The notes beneath the pieces are model-generated. The model did no database searches. It was not told the DNA's origin and saw only the letters and a program-made list of their open reading frames with translations. Below, in pieces: positions 26,030-35,985 of a stretch of DNA of 64,000 bases. Position 1 is the stretch's first letter, and the number at the start of each line of letters is the position of its first letter. The stretch is taken from the NCBI GenBank assembly GCA_023397505.1, contig JAEWUC010000008.1:1-64000 (forward strand), given 5' to 3'. This DNA is from Bacteroidota bacterium. Lineage in GTDB: Bacteria > Bacteroidota > Ignavibacteria > Ignavibacteriales > Melioribacteraceae. The position numbers and the translations under genes are program-made.

Positions 26030-27499
26030 TTATTTTTTTAAATAATTTGGCGGTTTTGCTGCGCGAAACAAAAGATAATATTCGCCCTCGAATATTTTAT
26101 CTGCATCGCCGGGTATTTGGGGATCATTAAATTTTCTTCCGTATAATCCCGCGGTACCAAACGGAATAATCCCCTTCTTTTGTTTTAAATAGTAGATATT
26201 ATCTATATGATTCCACCAGTTTCTTCTAACATGTTCCTCGTTTGCTATAATCACGTCCGATACCAAGTGGACCCAATAATTTAATCCCAGCCGAGCCACA
26301 ACAAGATTTGATTCCTTTTGGTTAAATATTTTATTCATCTGGATAAGTTCTTCAAAACCGTCTTTATCTACATTGGAATACTGTGGAGTTAATATTGTTG
26401 TAATTATACTTCCAGATAAAACCACAATCACGATTATGGAAGCAAATGTTTTTTGAAAACTGCTTTTCATTTTTTCGAATATAAAGATCAAAACCGGGAT
26501 AGCGAAGACGTACGAAATCAAATAAAGCCGCTGCCCCCATTCAATTCCAAGAAAAGGCGAAGCCAAAACCAAACACGCAATTATCGAAGAAATTATAAAT
26601 GTTTTTTGCTGCAGATTAATTTTATTTTTTTCACGAAACAATATTGTGAGCCCGATAACTGCGGCTAAATTAATAAAACCAATATTAATCAAATCAACAG
26701 GCGAGATTGCGCTTTTATCTTTTAGTAATGAAATGATTATTGGATCTTTAAATATTTCTACGGGTGATTCTATTAATAGTATAAATCTGTCGGGACTTAG
26801 AAAATAAATTGCACCAAAACCGATACCAAGTACAATAGTAATTTCGGCTAAAAATTTTATGAATCTCTTGACCGAAAATTTTTTAAGGTAATTAACTGTA
26901 AAAACAAGCAACAGAAAAAATATGGCTACGGCAAAACTGCCGAAATGAGTAATTCCCGCAAGAACAAAAAATAAAATTAACTGCAGATAATTTTTAAGAT
27001 TTTTTTCTTGTAATGTTTTATAAACAAAAAACATTATGTAAAAAAGCAAAAGTATCCCGAGGGAGTTTTTCTGATAATCCGAAACGAGCGTGAAAAAAGA
27101 AACATAAAAAATTGAAAACGAGGAAATGATTATTACAAATTTGTTGTTGACTTTTCCGCCTGAGTATTTTTTTACAAGCAAATATGCAGGGAAAATAGAA
27201 ATCGTAGGAGCTACCGCATCAAAAATTCTGCATGCATGATTAACGGCAACATCAACATTTGTTTGAAACAGGAGCATCCACAACTTTGCATATCCTGCTT
27301 CAACATAAAACAAAAGGGGAAATTCGCGGAATGCAAGCGATCCCGTTTCAAGCACCGATCGCACTTGTATAAGATAAAACGCGCCCACAGCACCGGGTAT
27401 AAATTCCGTTGAATAATTTATATAAAGCCGAATGGCCGCAGAGACCAATGCCAGCGCTGTTAAAATTTCTGTACTGCTTTTGGGAAAGCTAATTTTCAA
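26030..27499 (-). CDS. Polytopic membrane protein, GT-C glycosyltransferase-like
   Basis: 489 residues with about 11-12 membrane segments and a soluble tail from about residue 385. The layout, an acidic loop after helix 1 (STEFIPGAVGAFYLIQVRSVLETG) and many helices, resembles GT-C transferases, which use polyprenyl-phosphate sugars. I see no DxD motif, so the enzyme class is a guess. Start is TTG 27499 with no clear ribosome site. Confidence 0.6.
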   Translation of the reverse strand: MKISFPKSSTEILTALALVSAAIRLYINYSTEFIPGAVGAFYLIQVRSVLETGSLAFREFPLLFYVEAGYAKLWMLLFQTNVDVAVNHACRIFDAVAPTISIFPAYLLVKKYSGGKVNNKFVIIISSFSIFYVSFFTLVSDYQKNSLGILLLFYIMFFVYKTLQEKNLKNYLQLILFFVLAGITHFGSFAVAIFFLLLVFTVNYLKKFSVKRFIKFLAEITIVLGIGFGAIYFLSPDRFILLIESPVEIFKDPIIISLLKDKSAISPVDLINIGFINLAAVIGLTILFREKNKINLQQKTFIISSIIACLVLASPFLGIEWGQRLYLISYVFAIPVLIFIFEKMKSSFQKTFASIIVIVVLSGSIITTILTPQYSNVDKDGFEELIQMNKIFNQKESNLVVARLGLNYWVHLVSDVIIANEEHVRRNWWNHIDNIYYLKQKKGIIPFGTAGLYGRKFNDPQIPGDADKIFEGEYYLLFRAAKPPNYLKK

Positions 27500-27570
27500 T
27501 GGAAGATAAACTTGTTTGTTATAAACTATTTATTTGTCAAGCAAAGAAAAACCATGGCAAAAAAAACACA

Positions 27571-28326
27571 TCATTTTTTCGAAAATGAATTAAGATAATT
27601 CTTGGTGGATTCGTGTAGAACAAGCTTGCCGCTGATTTCGGCTCGCTCTTCGAGGAGTTTATCCCAATGTTCTGTTCCTTCCCAAAATACTTTTTTCATT
27701 TGTTGAATTGCTTCCGGGTTGCACGAGGCAATTTTTTTCGTTAGTTCGGCAACTGCTTCATCAAGGTCGTGTGTCGACGCAAAAACTTTTGTGAACAAAC
27801 CGTTTTGCTTCGCCCAAAATGCGTCATGCCATTCTGCATCAATAGACATTGTTACAAATGCCGTTGTGCCGATTTTTCTTTCAATAGCCGGACCAACGAC
27901 AAAGGGTCCCAACCCTAATGCAAGCTCGCTTAATCTCACCGAAGCATTGTTCGAAGCAAGCGTGTAATCCGCAGCGGCGGCTATTCCAACTCCTCCGCCA
28001 ACGGCTTTTCCCTGAACGCGTACAATTATAAATTTTGGACATTTACGCATTGCATTAATTAAATGTGCAAAGCACATGAAAAATTCTTTACTCTTTTTAA
28101 GATCGCCCAGTTTCAACATTTCATCAAATGAGGCGCCTGCGCAGAATATCTTTTCTCCATCGCTCTTAATTACTATAACATTAATTTCACGATTGTCTGC
28201 CAATTTATTGATCGCGCCGGTAATGTTATTAGCAAGTTTCGAGGAGAGTGAATTACTTTTTGGATGAAAAAAATTTATTGTTGCAACTCCATGATATGTA
28301 CTAACTGAAATACTTCCCTTTTCCAT
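27571..28326 (-). CDS. Enoyl-CoA hydratase/isomerase family protein
   Basis: 251 residues, crotonase fold. Oxyanion-hole elements are seen in CAGASFDEML and AVGGGVGIAAAADYTLAS. The glutamate positions of classic hydratases are not both obvious, so isomerase or other activity is possible. ATG 28326 after GGAG. It lies 26 bases after the HAD gene, which is 28 bases after the DUF1761 gene; co-transcription is likely. Confidence 0.88.
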   Translation of the reverse strand: MEKGSISVSTYHGVATINFFHPKSNSLSSKLANNITGAINKLADNREINVIVIKSDGEKIFCAGASFDEMLKLGDLKKSKEFFMCFAHLINAMRKCPKFIIVRVQGKAVGGGVGIAAAADYTLASNNASVRLSELALGLGPFVVGPAIERKIGTTAFVTMSIDAEWHDAFWAKQNGLFTKVFASTHDLDEAVAELTKKIASCNPEAIQQMKKVFWEGTEHWDKLLEERAEISGKLVLHESTKNYLNSFSKK

Positions 28327-28352
28327 TGTAACTCCTATCTTAAAAACTAAAA

Positions 28353-28997
28353 TTAATTTTCAAGAATGGTATTCAATTCTATTATTCTATCAATCATAAA
28401 ATCCGGAAATTCTTTTTCCAAAAGTTCTTTTGAACGATATCCGTAGGTAACTCCGCATGTTTTGGCATTTGCATTTTTACCGCATTGAACATCCATTTCG
28501 GAGTCGCCGACAATAATAGTATTTGATGGATTAATTGAAAGATCGGCACATATTTTAAAAAGCGGTTCCGGTGAAGGTTTATGCGCAAGCCCGGGTCTTC
28601 TGCCCATTATGTAATCCAGATCTTCTGCAAGATTAAAATGATTTGTTATTTTTTCCGCCTGGTCCTGAGCTTTTGTTGTAAGCAGCGCCGTCTTTATACT
28701 TCTTGATTTCAAATTTTTCAAAGTATCGAACACACCCGGGTATATTTCAGATGAATCTATAAAATCAAAATAAACCGATTTGTAAATTCCGATAAACTCT
28801 TCGAAATCATTAACAACTATACCAAACTCATCAAAGATATCTTCGAAATGGAGACCTATGCGTGAACAAAATTTTTCGTTCGGAATTTCACCCGGAATGC
28901 TAAGTTCATTTAACGTGTGAACAGTAGCTTTATAAATTGTTTCACCGGAGCTAATTAATGTCCCGTCGAGATCAAAAACAACAAGATCAATTTTCAT
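28353..28997 (-). CDS. HAD-family phosphatase (phosphoglycolate phosphatase-like)
   Basis: 214 residues. HAD motif I is DLDGTLISSG, motif II LLTTKAQ, motif III Lys in HKPSPEP, motif IV VGDSEMDVQ. The cap domain is helical and inserted after motif I. Probably a small-molecule phosphatase; the exact substrate is not readable. Confidence 0.9.
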   Translation of the reverse strand: MKIDLVVFDLDGTLISSGETIYKATVHTLNELSIPGEIPNEKFCSRIGLHFEDIFDEFGIVVNDFEEFIGIYKSVYFDFIDSSEIYPGVFDTLKNLKSRSIKTALLTTKAQDQAEKITNHFNLAEDLDYIMGRRPGLAHKPSPEPLFKICADLSINPSNTIIVGDSEMDVQCGKNANAKTCGVTYGYRSKELLEKEFPDFMIDRIIELNTILEN

Positions 28998-29025
28998 TTA
29001 ATTTTTTATTTAGTTGTAAAATGGT

Positions 29026-29442
29026 TTACTGCCACATTCCTAAAATAAAACCATTAATTAACAGTGTAACAAAGTGATAACCGCTATCTACAATAAAATG
29101 TTTAAATGTTTTTCCTTCGAACAAATAATTTATTGTCATAGAAGTTCCTATAAAACCCATCCAGGCAAGAAAACCAATTCGCAATCCCTCTTCTGGTGTT
29201 GTTGCATTTGCGTAGCCAATTAACAGTGCAAGAATGTACGTCATAACCAGTTGTGATAAAAATGATATGGAATAAACTTTTAATGGATTAAAATTTTTGT
29301 TTAGTTCTTCTTCGGATTTGTCAAGAGAGTCAATCCAAATTTTTCCCAAAAGCATAGGACTATAGTATAATAAACTAAGCCCCATTGCCAATACCGCGCA
29401 GATAAAGACCGCAAGGTAGTTGATTTCATGGGTGAGTTGCAT
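29026..29442 (-). CDS. DUF1761 family membrane protein
   Basis: 138 residues with four membrane segments. The family pattern is visible: INYLAVFICAVLAMGLSLLYYSPMLLGKIWID, then FLSQLVMTYILALLIGYA and FLAWMGFIGTS. Function unknown. ATG 29442 follows GAGG. Confidence 0.82.
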   Translation of the reverse strand: MQLTHEINYLAVFICAVLAMGLSLLYYSPMLLGKIWIDSLDKSEEELNKNFNPLKVYSISFLSQLVMTYILALLIGYANATTPEEGLRIGFLAWMGFIGTSMTINYLFEGKTFKHFIVDSGYHFVTLLINGFILGMWQ

Positions 29443-29504
29443 TTGTACCTCGGATTAATATTTTCCGGTTCATTTTTTAGATGTTGATGATTTTCTCACT
29501 TTAA

Positions 29505-30488
29505 TTATTCTTCTTTATAAATTTTTATTACCGTCGGTTTATCATTAAGCTTAAATCCCCTGTACATTCCTTCCGTATTGAAAGGCATGGCTATATTTCC
29601 ATTTTTATCGATAGCAATTATTCCACCGTCGCCGCCGAGTGCCGGAAGTTTCTTCATTACTACTTCTTGAGAGGCATCATACAAAGATAAACCTTTATAC
29701 TCCATTAAAGCAGAAACGTCCCTTGCAATACCGAGGCGTATAAAATACTCACCCCAACCCGTAGCAGAAACCGCACAAGTTTCGTTGTTTGCATATGTAC
29801 CCGCGCCGATTATCGGTGAATCGCCAACACGCCCAAATTTTTTCATCATCATCCCGCCCGTTGATGTTCCCGCAGCAAGATTACCATTTTTATCCAAGGC
29901 AACGCAACCGACTGTTCCGTGTTTTTCTTTTTCAAGTTTATCTCGTTGTTCATTTTTCAATTTCAAATAATGTTTCCATCTTTCTTCCGTAATGAAATAT
30001 GAACTGTCAACCGTTTCGATTCCGAATTGATTGCCGAATTCTTCCGCGCCCGCGCCGATCATCATCACATGCGGAGATTTTTCCATTACAAGCCGCGCAA
30101 GATTAATAGGATTTTTTATATGACGCACACCCGCAACCGCCCCGGCAGATAAATCTTTGCCGTTCATAATCGATGCATCAAGTTCAGCAATTCCTTTTTC
30201 CGTTAGAACCGCGCCTTTACCCGCGTTAAATAAAGGCGAATCTTCCATAATATTAATTGCTGCAATAACTGCATCAAGCGATGAACCGCCGTCTTCTAAA
30301 ACTTTATATCCGGCTTCAAGTGCTTCGTTAAGTTTTTGTATGTACTCCGTCTCTCTTTCAGGCGTCAAGTTTTTCTTTAAAATCGTTCCCGCTCCGCCGT
30401 GAATTGCCAGACCGTATCGGTTTGTCTGTGCATACGATGCTGTTATGAAAAGGGAAAATAATACTGCTGCCGCAATGATATTACGCAT
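29505..30488 (-). CDS. Isoaspartyl peptidase/L-asparaginase (Ntn hydrolase), exported
   Basis: 327 residues. Signal peptide ends SYAQ. The family's autocleavage site is intact: GTVG with Thr192 as the nucleophile after cleavage, preceded by a lysine-rich linker, followed by GTSTGGM and GAGTYA. The subunits cut isoaspartyl dipeptides or asparagine in the periplasm, helping protein repair or nitrogen recovery. Single gene. Confidence 0.92.
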   Translation of the reverse strand: MRNIIAAAVLFSLFITASYAQTNRYGLAIHGGAGTILKKNLTPERETEYIQKLNEALEAGYKVLEDGGSSLDAVIAAINIMEDSPLFNAGKGAVLTEKGIAELDASIMNGKDLSAGAVAGVRHIKNPINLARLVMEKSPHVMMIGAGAEEFGNQFGIETVDSSYFITEERWKHYLKLKNEQRDKLEKEKHGTVGCVALDKNGNLAAGTSTGGMMMKKFGRVGDSPIIGAGTYANNETCAVSATGWGEYFIRLGIARDVSALMEYKGLSLYDASQEVVMKKLPALGGDGGIIAIDKNGNIAMPFNTEGMYRGFKLNDKPTVIKIYKEE

Positions 30489-30652
30489 AATCGATTAAAC
30501 GCCTAATTAAGTTTGAAATACAATTGAAATTATTTTGATAACGGCACAAAGTCAATCGGAACCCAATAAATAATAACTAATTACTGTCTTTTCACAACAT
30601 GATATTTTATTTTAGCACCAAACTTTATACATAATTCTTATATGGAGCCGCA

Positions 30653-31804
30653 ATGAAAAATTTTAAGATATTCATTCTAATTCTTCTTGTACCCGTACTT
30701 CTTTTTCCACAGGGAAAAAAGAAAAGTGAAAAGAAAGAACAATATGAATTCACCATGGTGAAAGAAATAAAAACAACTCCCGTTAAAGATCAGGGTAAAA
30801 CTGGAACATGCTGGTCGTTTGCAACAATGTCTTTTATCGAAACGGAATTAATTCGAATGGGAAAGGGTGAACACATTTTGTCGCCAATGTGGAATGTGCG
30901 TTTCACTTATTTACCAAAAGCAATTAATTACGTTCGATATGGAGGACAAACAAATTTCGGAATGGGCGGCCAAGCACACGACGTTATGAATGTTATCAAA
31001 GAGCACGGAATTGTTCCGCAAGAAATTTATAAAGCAATGAATATTAACGAAGAAGGATATAACAACGGCGAACTTGATAATGTTTTAAAAGCTGTTGTTG
31101 ATGCCGTAAATAAAGGGCGGAAATTAACACCGCGCTGGCGGGAAGTTATTGAAGCAACTTTGAATATCTATCTCGGCGAGCCGGTGAAAGAATTTAGTTA
31201 TAATGAAAAAATCCATACACCGAAAAGTTTTACGGAATCACTTGGCTTTAAGCCACAAGATTATGTAGAAATAACTTCTTACAATCATCATCCTTTTTAT
31301 TCACAGTTCGATTTAGAAATTCCCGACAATTGGACAAAAGATAAATACTACAATGTTCCGGTTGATGATTTAATGAAGATAATTGACAACGCACTTGAAA
31401 ACGGCTACTCGGTTGCCTGGGATGGCGATGTAAGCGAAAAAGAATTTGACAAAAAGAAAGGTTACGCCATTGTACCCGAGAAGGAAGAATCATCCGAAGC
31501 GGAAAATGAAGATGACGAAAAGGAATTAAAACCTATAATCGAAAAAATTGTTACCCAGGAAATGCGGCAGGAAACTTTTGATAACCACACAACAACCGAC
31601 GATCATTTAATGCACATAACGGGAATAGCAAAAGATCAAACAGGCGCTGCTTTTTATTACACAAAAAATTCTTGGGGCACAAAGGATAAAAAATACGACG
31701 GTTACTGGTATATGTCCGTTCCGTATGTACGGTTAAAAACTATCGCAATTATGGTTCACAAGGATGCTGTTCCGGCTGAAATAAAAACAAAATTGGGAAT
31801 ATAG
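30653..31804 (+). CDS. Secreted C1-family cysteine peptidase (aminopeptidase C/bleomycin hydrolase-like)
   Basis: 383 residues, GGAG before ATG 30653. Catalytic residues are present: Cys53 in QGKTGTCWSFA, His321 in HLMHITG, Asn339 in KNSWG. A signal peptide ending FPQ makes it exported, unlike cytoplasmic aminopeptidase C. An acidic insert of about 15 residues (near 281-296) precedes the His. Cleavage specificity cannot be read. Confidence 0.9.
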   Translation: MKNFKIFILILLVPVLLFPQGKKKSEKKEQYEFTMVKEIKTTPVKDQGKTGTCWSFATMSFIETELIRMGKGEHILSPMWNVRFTYLPKAINYVRYGGQTNFGMGGQAHDVMNVIKEHGIVPQEIYKAMNINEEGYNNGELDNVLKAVVDAVNKGRKLTPRWREVIEATLNIYLGEPVKEFSYNEKIHTPKSFTESLGFKPQDYVEITSYNHHPFYSQFDLEIPDNWTKDKYYNVPVDDLMKIIDNALENGYSVAWDGDVSEKEFDKKKGYAIVPEKEESSEAENEDDEKELKPIIEKIVTQEMRQETFDNHTTTDDHLMHITGIAKDQTGAAFYYTKNSWGTKDKKYDGYWYMSVPYVRLKTIAIMVHKDAVPAEIKTKLGI

Positions 31805-31821
31805 TTTAGAGTGATGAACGA

Positions 31822-31861
31822 AGAGTGAAGAATTAAATATATTCTAATAATTCTTCACTCT
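31822..31861. terminator. Hairpin in convergent gap, possible bidirectional terminator
   Basis: AGAGTGAAGAATTA (31822-31835) pairs with TAATTCTTCACTCT (31848-31861), a perfect 14-bp stem between the convergent peptidase and YdjM-like genes. The right arm recurs near 45190. Confidence 0.55.
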
Positions 31862-31865
31862 ACAC

Positions 31866-32516
31866 TCATAACTTTACTCTATTTTTATCAATCCAATACG
31901 CCCACGCAACCAAAATCCATAACGCCAATCCCGCATAACCAATTTCGTTTTCGGAGGGCGGTGGTGGACCAAAAACATTTGCCAAATACACAACTATTAA
32001 AAAAACAATCAAACTCCACAGACCGATACTGCCGACTTTGTTTTTCGCTTTCGTTGATTTGAAATACAAAAAAACACCTCCGACAAAAATTAAAGACTCA
32101 ATAATTAACGTTGCCGGTACAGAATTCCACAAACCGAGTCCAACCTTATAATCCACAAACGGGAAAATTAATAGATCAGGTTTGTGCGTTAGAAAATCCA
32201 AAAACCAATGGCTAACAACAAGCATTGCAAGAATTACCGAGACTTTGAGATTCTTTTTTATTAAATAATAAATACCCCCGAACAATAACGCCCAAATTAC
32301 AACTCCTAACAAGCTATGAGTAAACGGATAATAAATAAAATCAAGCGGAGTAAATGCAGTATTGCCTGGGTCAATTTTAACTTTCTCCAAACCAAATATT
32401 AAAAATATAGGCCAGAGCAAATCTATTAACTGCGAAGCCATAAACAAGGTACCGAGCGACGGCTTGCTATCTATTTTTTTCGCGGCAAACGCGGCGCCGA
32501 AATGTCCGATGAACAT
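31866..32516 (-). CDS. YdjM-like membrane-bound metal-dependent hydrolase family
   Basis: 216 residues with about five membrane segments. The family's His/Asp motifs are visible: GHFGAAFAA near the start, FTHSLLG, and SHWFLDFLTHKPDL in the middle. A periplasmic metal-dependent hydrolase role is presumed for the family; no substrate is known. It ends just right of the convergent hairpin. Confidence 0.78.
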   Translation of the reverse strand: MFIGHFGAAFAAKKIDSKPSLGTLFMASQLIDLLWPIFLIFGLEKVKIDPGNTAFTPLDFIYYPFTHSLLGVVIWALLFGGIYYLIKKNLKVSVILAMLVVSHWFLDFLTHKPDLLIFPFVDYKVGLGLWNSVPATLIIESLIFVGGVFLYFKSTKAKNKVGSIGLWSLIVFLIVVYLANVFGPPPPSENEIGYAGLALWILVAWAYWIDKNRVKL

Positions 32517-32555
32517 ATATTCCCTTTCAAATAATTATCTATAAAATTATTTATT

Positions 32556-33305
32556 CTACAAAGCAGTCGGTGCTTTATTTTCACTAATTGCAGAACAAAG
32601 AATTGTGCTAATGCGTTCTATTTCCTTCTTAATTTCGAATCTCTTTATTACATCACCGTGTCCCGGTACTACATAATCAATTTTTAATTCGGAAATTTTA
32701 TCTAAGGAATCAATCCATATCTGCCAGTCATTTTTTGTGCCCGCCTCAAGATTTGGAATATAACCGCTTACAATTAAGTCCCCACAATACAATACTTTTT
32801 CTTCTTGAATGTAAACAGAGATATTTGAAGCTGTGTGGCCGGCGGTAAAAATAATTTTCGCTTCAATTCCGCCGAGTGAAAATGTTTGTCCGTCTTCAAC
32901 AACAAAACCGGGATTTACTATTTCAGTTTTCTGGAAAAATATTTTTTCTTCGTGGGATTCGCGGCGAAATTTGTTTTCGATATTCTCGTTGAAATATTCG
33001 AGTTCGCTTTTAAATTCAGAATCGTCACGTTGAATATCCTTGTGACCATAGATTGTAATTCCCTTTTCTTTGAAAAATGAATTACCGCAGATATGGTCGA
33101 AATGTTTTTCCGTATTCACAACAATTAGTTCGTTTTCAGGTTTTAGATTTTTGGCATAGCCGTAAATTGTATGGGCAGCTAAATAATTCGGCCCGGAATC
33201 TACAATTAAGGTTTTTTCACTCCCAATTATAAATCCCGAATTAACCATCCACGGAAGCGAATATCCCAAACCAAGTACCACAAAACAATGATCTGTAATC
33301 TTCAT
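32556..33305 (-). CDS. Metallo-beta-lactamase fold hydrolase
   Basis: 249 residues. Metal motifs: NTEKHFDHICG (usual HxHxDH; here Glu66 replaces the first His, with His68, Asp70 and His71 kept), AGHTASN, CGDLI and VPGHGD. The fold is certain but the first zinc site lacks one ligand, so activity or metal may differ. Substrate unknown. Confidence 0.85.
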   Translation of the reverse strand: MKITDHCFVVLGLGYSLPWMVNSGFIIGSEKTLIVDSGPNYLAAHTIYGYAKNLKPENELIVVNTEKHFDHICGNSFFKEKGITIYGHKDIQRDDSEFKSELEYFNENIENKFRRESHEEKIFFQKTEIVNPGFVVEDGQTFSLGGIEAKIIFTAGHTASNISVYIQEEKVLYCGDLIVSGYIPNLEAGTKNDWQIWIDSLDKISELKIDYVVPGHGDVIKRFEIKKEIERISTILCSAISENKAPTAL

Positions 33306-33392
33306 TTCATCCTAATAAGTAATTGTAAGATCAGAAAAAACTTATATAAACATTCGGGAACTTATTCTTCTAATTTATGTGGTAAATTACAT

Positions 33393-35408
33393 TCATTTAA
33401 TTAGTTTCTTCAATTTCTCAATTTCATCACGTAAATTAGCGGCGCGTTCAAATTCCAAATCCTTCGCGGCATTCAGCATTTCTTCCGTCATTTGCTCCAT
33501 TAAATCTTTGCGCTGGTCGTTGGACATATATTTAATAACTGGTTCCGCGACTTTTAAAAATGCAGCATCTTCTTTTTCGTAATCTTTTTTGCGTAGTTCC
33601 GCAATAGATGTTGACGAAAGAATCTCTTCCATACTTTTATAAATTGTTTCGGGTTTAATGCCGTGTTCTTCGTTATACTGAATTTGGATTTTACGGCGGC
33701 GGTTTGTTTCTTCTATAACTTTACGCATTGACTCTGTAATTTTATCGCCGTACATAATTACTTTTCCGTTGGAATTGCGCGCGGTTCTCCCTGCCGTCTG
33801 CATCAACGATCTTTCGCTTCTCAAAAAACCTTCTTTGTCGGCATCGATAATAGCTACGAGAGAAACTTCGGGCAAATCCAAACCTTCGCGCAAAAGATTA
33901 ACTCCAACAAGTACATCAAAATCGCCGATGCGCAAATCACGTATGATTTCAACTCGCTCGAGCGCGTCAATATCGCTGTGTATGTATCTGACTTTTATTT
34001 TTAACTTATCAAGATAGTCCGATAAATCTTCCGCCATTTTTTTTGTAAGAGTTGTAACGAGAACTCGTTCTTTCTTTTCAACGCGAATTCGAATTTCACC
34101 AATTAGATCGTCAATCTGTCCTTTAATTGGTCGGACTTCAATTTCGGGATCAAGCAATCCCGTAGGACGAATAATTTGTTCAACAAAAACGCCGTTGCTT
34201 TTTTCGAGTTCGTAATCCGATGGCGTTGCGCTGACATAAATAATTTGATTTGTGAGCGCATCGTATTCTTCAAATTTTAGCGGGCGGTTATCGAGCGCCG
34301 AGGGCAGCCGAAATCCGTATTCAACAAGAGTTTCTTTACGCGAGCGGTCGCCGTTGTACATTCCGCGAATCTGCGGAACCGTTACGTGCGATTCATCTAT
34401 AATTAACAAATAATCTTTCGGGAAATAATCGAACAAGCACGACGGGCGCGAACCGGGCGGTCTTCCTTCCATATGTCTTGAATAATTTTCAATTCCGGAA
34501 CAGTATCCGATTTCGCGCATCATTTCAACATCGAATTTTGTTCTTTGTTCAAGACGCTGTGCTTCAACATATTTTTCCTGCGACCAAAAATATTTTAACC
34601 GCTCGCTCAATTCTTCTTCGATTGTTTGAATGCCCCGGTTCACCTGTTCTTTTGTTGTTACAAAATATTTGGCGGGGTAAATTGCTATGGATTCGATCTC
34701 TTTAATCACGTCGCCGGTTATTGAATCTATAATTTTAAGTTTTTCAATTTCATCGCCCCAAAATTCAATGCGCACAGCTTCTTCGTATTGATATGCCGGG
34801 ATTACTTCAACTACATCTCCGCGGGCGCGGAAGGTACCTCGGGAAAAATCTGCATCGTTACGCACGTAATAAATATCAATTAAATTTCGTAAAAGTTTTT
34901 TTCGCTCAATCGTTTGGCCTTTTTTCAAAAATAAAATCTGCCGTGCGTATTCATCCGGCGCGCCAATTCCATAAATACACGAAACACTTGCGATAATTAT
35001 AACATCGTTTCTTCCCTCGATTAACGCGGTTGTTGCCTTTAAGCGCAGACGGTCAATTTCTTCATTCACCGAAAAATCTTTTTCAATAAAAAGATCGCGC
35101 TTTACAACATAAGCTTCGGGCTGATAGTAATCGTAATAACTTATAAAAAATTCAACTGCGTTATTTGGAAAGAACGACTTGAATTCCGAATAAAGCTGAG
35201 CAGCTAAAGTTTTGTTGTGAGATATTATAAGTGTCGGACGGTTGTACTCTTTAATAACGTGGGACATCGTATAAGTTTTACCGCTGCCTGTAACGCCAAG
35301 CAAAACCTGATGCTTATCACCGCGCTTCAATCCTTCGCTCAATTCTTTAATAGCAGCCGGCTGATCGCCCGACGGCTGATAGTTCGATACTAATTCAAAA
35401 TTTTTCAT
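33393..35408 (-). CDS. uvrB: UvrABC excinuclease subunit UvrB
   Basis: 671 residues, full length. The N-terminal DEAD/helicase motif I (LLGVTGSGKTYT), the beta-hairpin region (SYYDYYQPEAYV), motif II-like LIIDESHV, SATPSDYE, helicase C-terminal motifs (VGVNLLREGLDLPEVSLVAIIDADKEGFLRS, QTAGRTARN) and the C-terminal UVR/UvrC-binding helix pair (AAKDLEFERAANLRDEIEKL) are all present. It verifies DNA damage in nucleotide excision repair. No other uvr gene is in the window. Confidence 0.98.
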   Translation of the reverse strand: MKNFELVSNYQPSGDQPAAIKELSEGLKRGDKHQVLLGVTGSGKTYTMSHVIKEYNRPTLIISHNKTLAAQLYSEFKSFFPNNAVEFFISYYDYYQPEAYVVKRDLFIEKDFSVNEEIDRLRLKATTALIEGRNDVIIIASVSCIYGIGAPDEYARQILFLKKGQTIERKKLLRNLIDIYYVRNDADFSRGTFRARGDVVEVIPAYQYEEAVRIEFWGDEIEKLKIIDSITGDVIKEIESIAIYPAKYFVTTKEQVNRGIQTIEEELSERLKYFWSQEKYVEAQRLEQRTKFDVEMMREIGYCSGIENYSRHMEGRPPGSRPSCLFDYFPKDYLLIIDESHVTVPQIRGMYNGDRSRKETLVEYGFRLPSALDNRPLKFEEYDALTNQIIYVSATPSDYELEKSNGVFVEQIIRPTGLLDPEIEVRPIKGQIDDLIGEIRIRVEKKERVLVTTLTKKMAEDLSDYLDKLKIKVRYIHSDIDALERVEIIRDLRIGDFDVLVGVNLLREGLDLPEVSLVAIIDADKEGFLRSERSLMQTAGRTARNSNGKVIMYGDKITESMRKVIEETNRRRKIQIQYNEEHGIKPETIYKSMEEILSSTSIAELRKKDYEKEDAAFLKVAEPVIKYMSNDQRKDLMEQMTEEMLNAAKDLEFERAANLRDEIEKLKKLIK

Positions 35409-35459
35409 TATTCATAAACATATATTATTATTCTCTATACAAAACTTTTATTAATAAAA

Positions 35460-35482
35460 AGCGCAGACTACGAGTCAGCGCT
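35460..35482 (-). terminator. Terminator of the OB-fold gene
   Basis: AGCGC-GACT/AGTC-GCGCT hairpin with one A/A mismatch; on the minus strand it is followed by TTTTTATT. It separates the small gene at 35487 from uvrB. Confidence 0.72.
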
Positions 35483-35486
35483 ACTT

Positions 35487-35831
35487 TTAATTTCGTATGC
35501 GTACATCTGCCGCGTGAAAATAATCGCCATGATAATGACCGAGAAGCGTAACCCTGTTTGTAATATCCATTCCCGGCGGAAGCGATAATGGCCCAACAAC
35601 CCTTACTTGTACGCCGGCGCCGTCTTCAACATAAAATACTGTACCGCCGTTGGGATCTTGTGTAAATCCTTTTTCATGAAGAATTTTTACCATTATTTCT
35701 CTATTTGTGTTGCTGTTTGTATCAAAGTCCGAAAACAATCCAAGATCATCCTTTGGACTGAAATATAAAAAATACAGCAGCGAAACAACGGCTAAAACAA
35801 GAAAAGGTAATATTAATTTATTTAGTTTCAT
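35487..35831 (-). CDS. Small membrane-anchored protein with possible OB-fold (CcmE-like)
   Basis: 114 residues: one membrane anchor (about 7-25), a short linker, then a beta-rich domain. The stretch VRVVGPLSLPPGMD and LGHYHGDYFHAADVRI looks like the last strands of OB-fold heme/metal chaperones such as CcmE. No clear heme-binding His motif (HxxxY) is proven. Function unknown. Confidence 0.55.
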   Translation of the reverse strand: MKLNKLILPFLVLAVVSLLYFLYFSPKDDLGLFSDFDTNSNTNREIMVKILHEKGFTQDPNGGTVFYVEDGAGVQVRVVGPLSLPPGMDITNRVTLLGHYHGDYFHAADVRIRN

Positions 35832-35985
35832 AAGTGTTCTTTCTTCCGATTTTGAAAAGTGTGACTGTGAATATATAAAAACCTTTTAAATCTTGGTAAG
35901 AAGAGAATAATATTTAAATATCGTTTTAGTCCTGTTCAAAAATAACTTAATTTTGTAACTGTAATAACAACACTGGAGTTCAATA

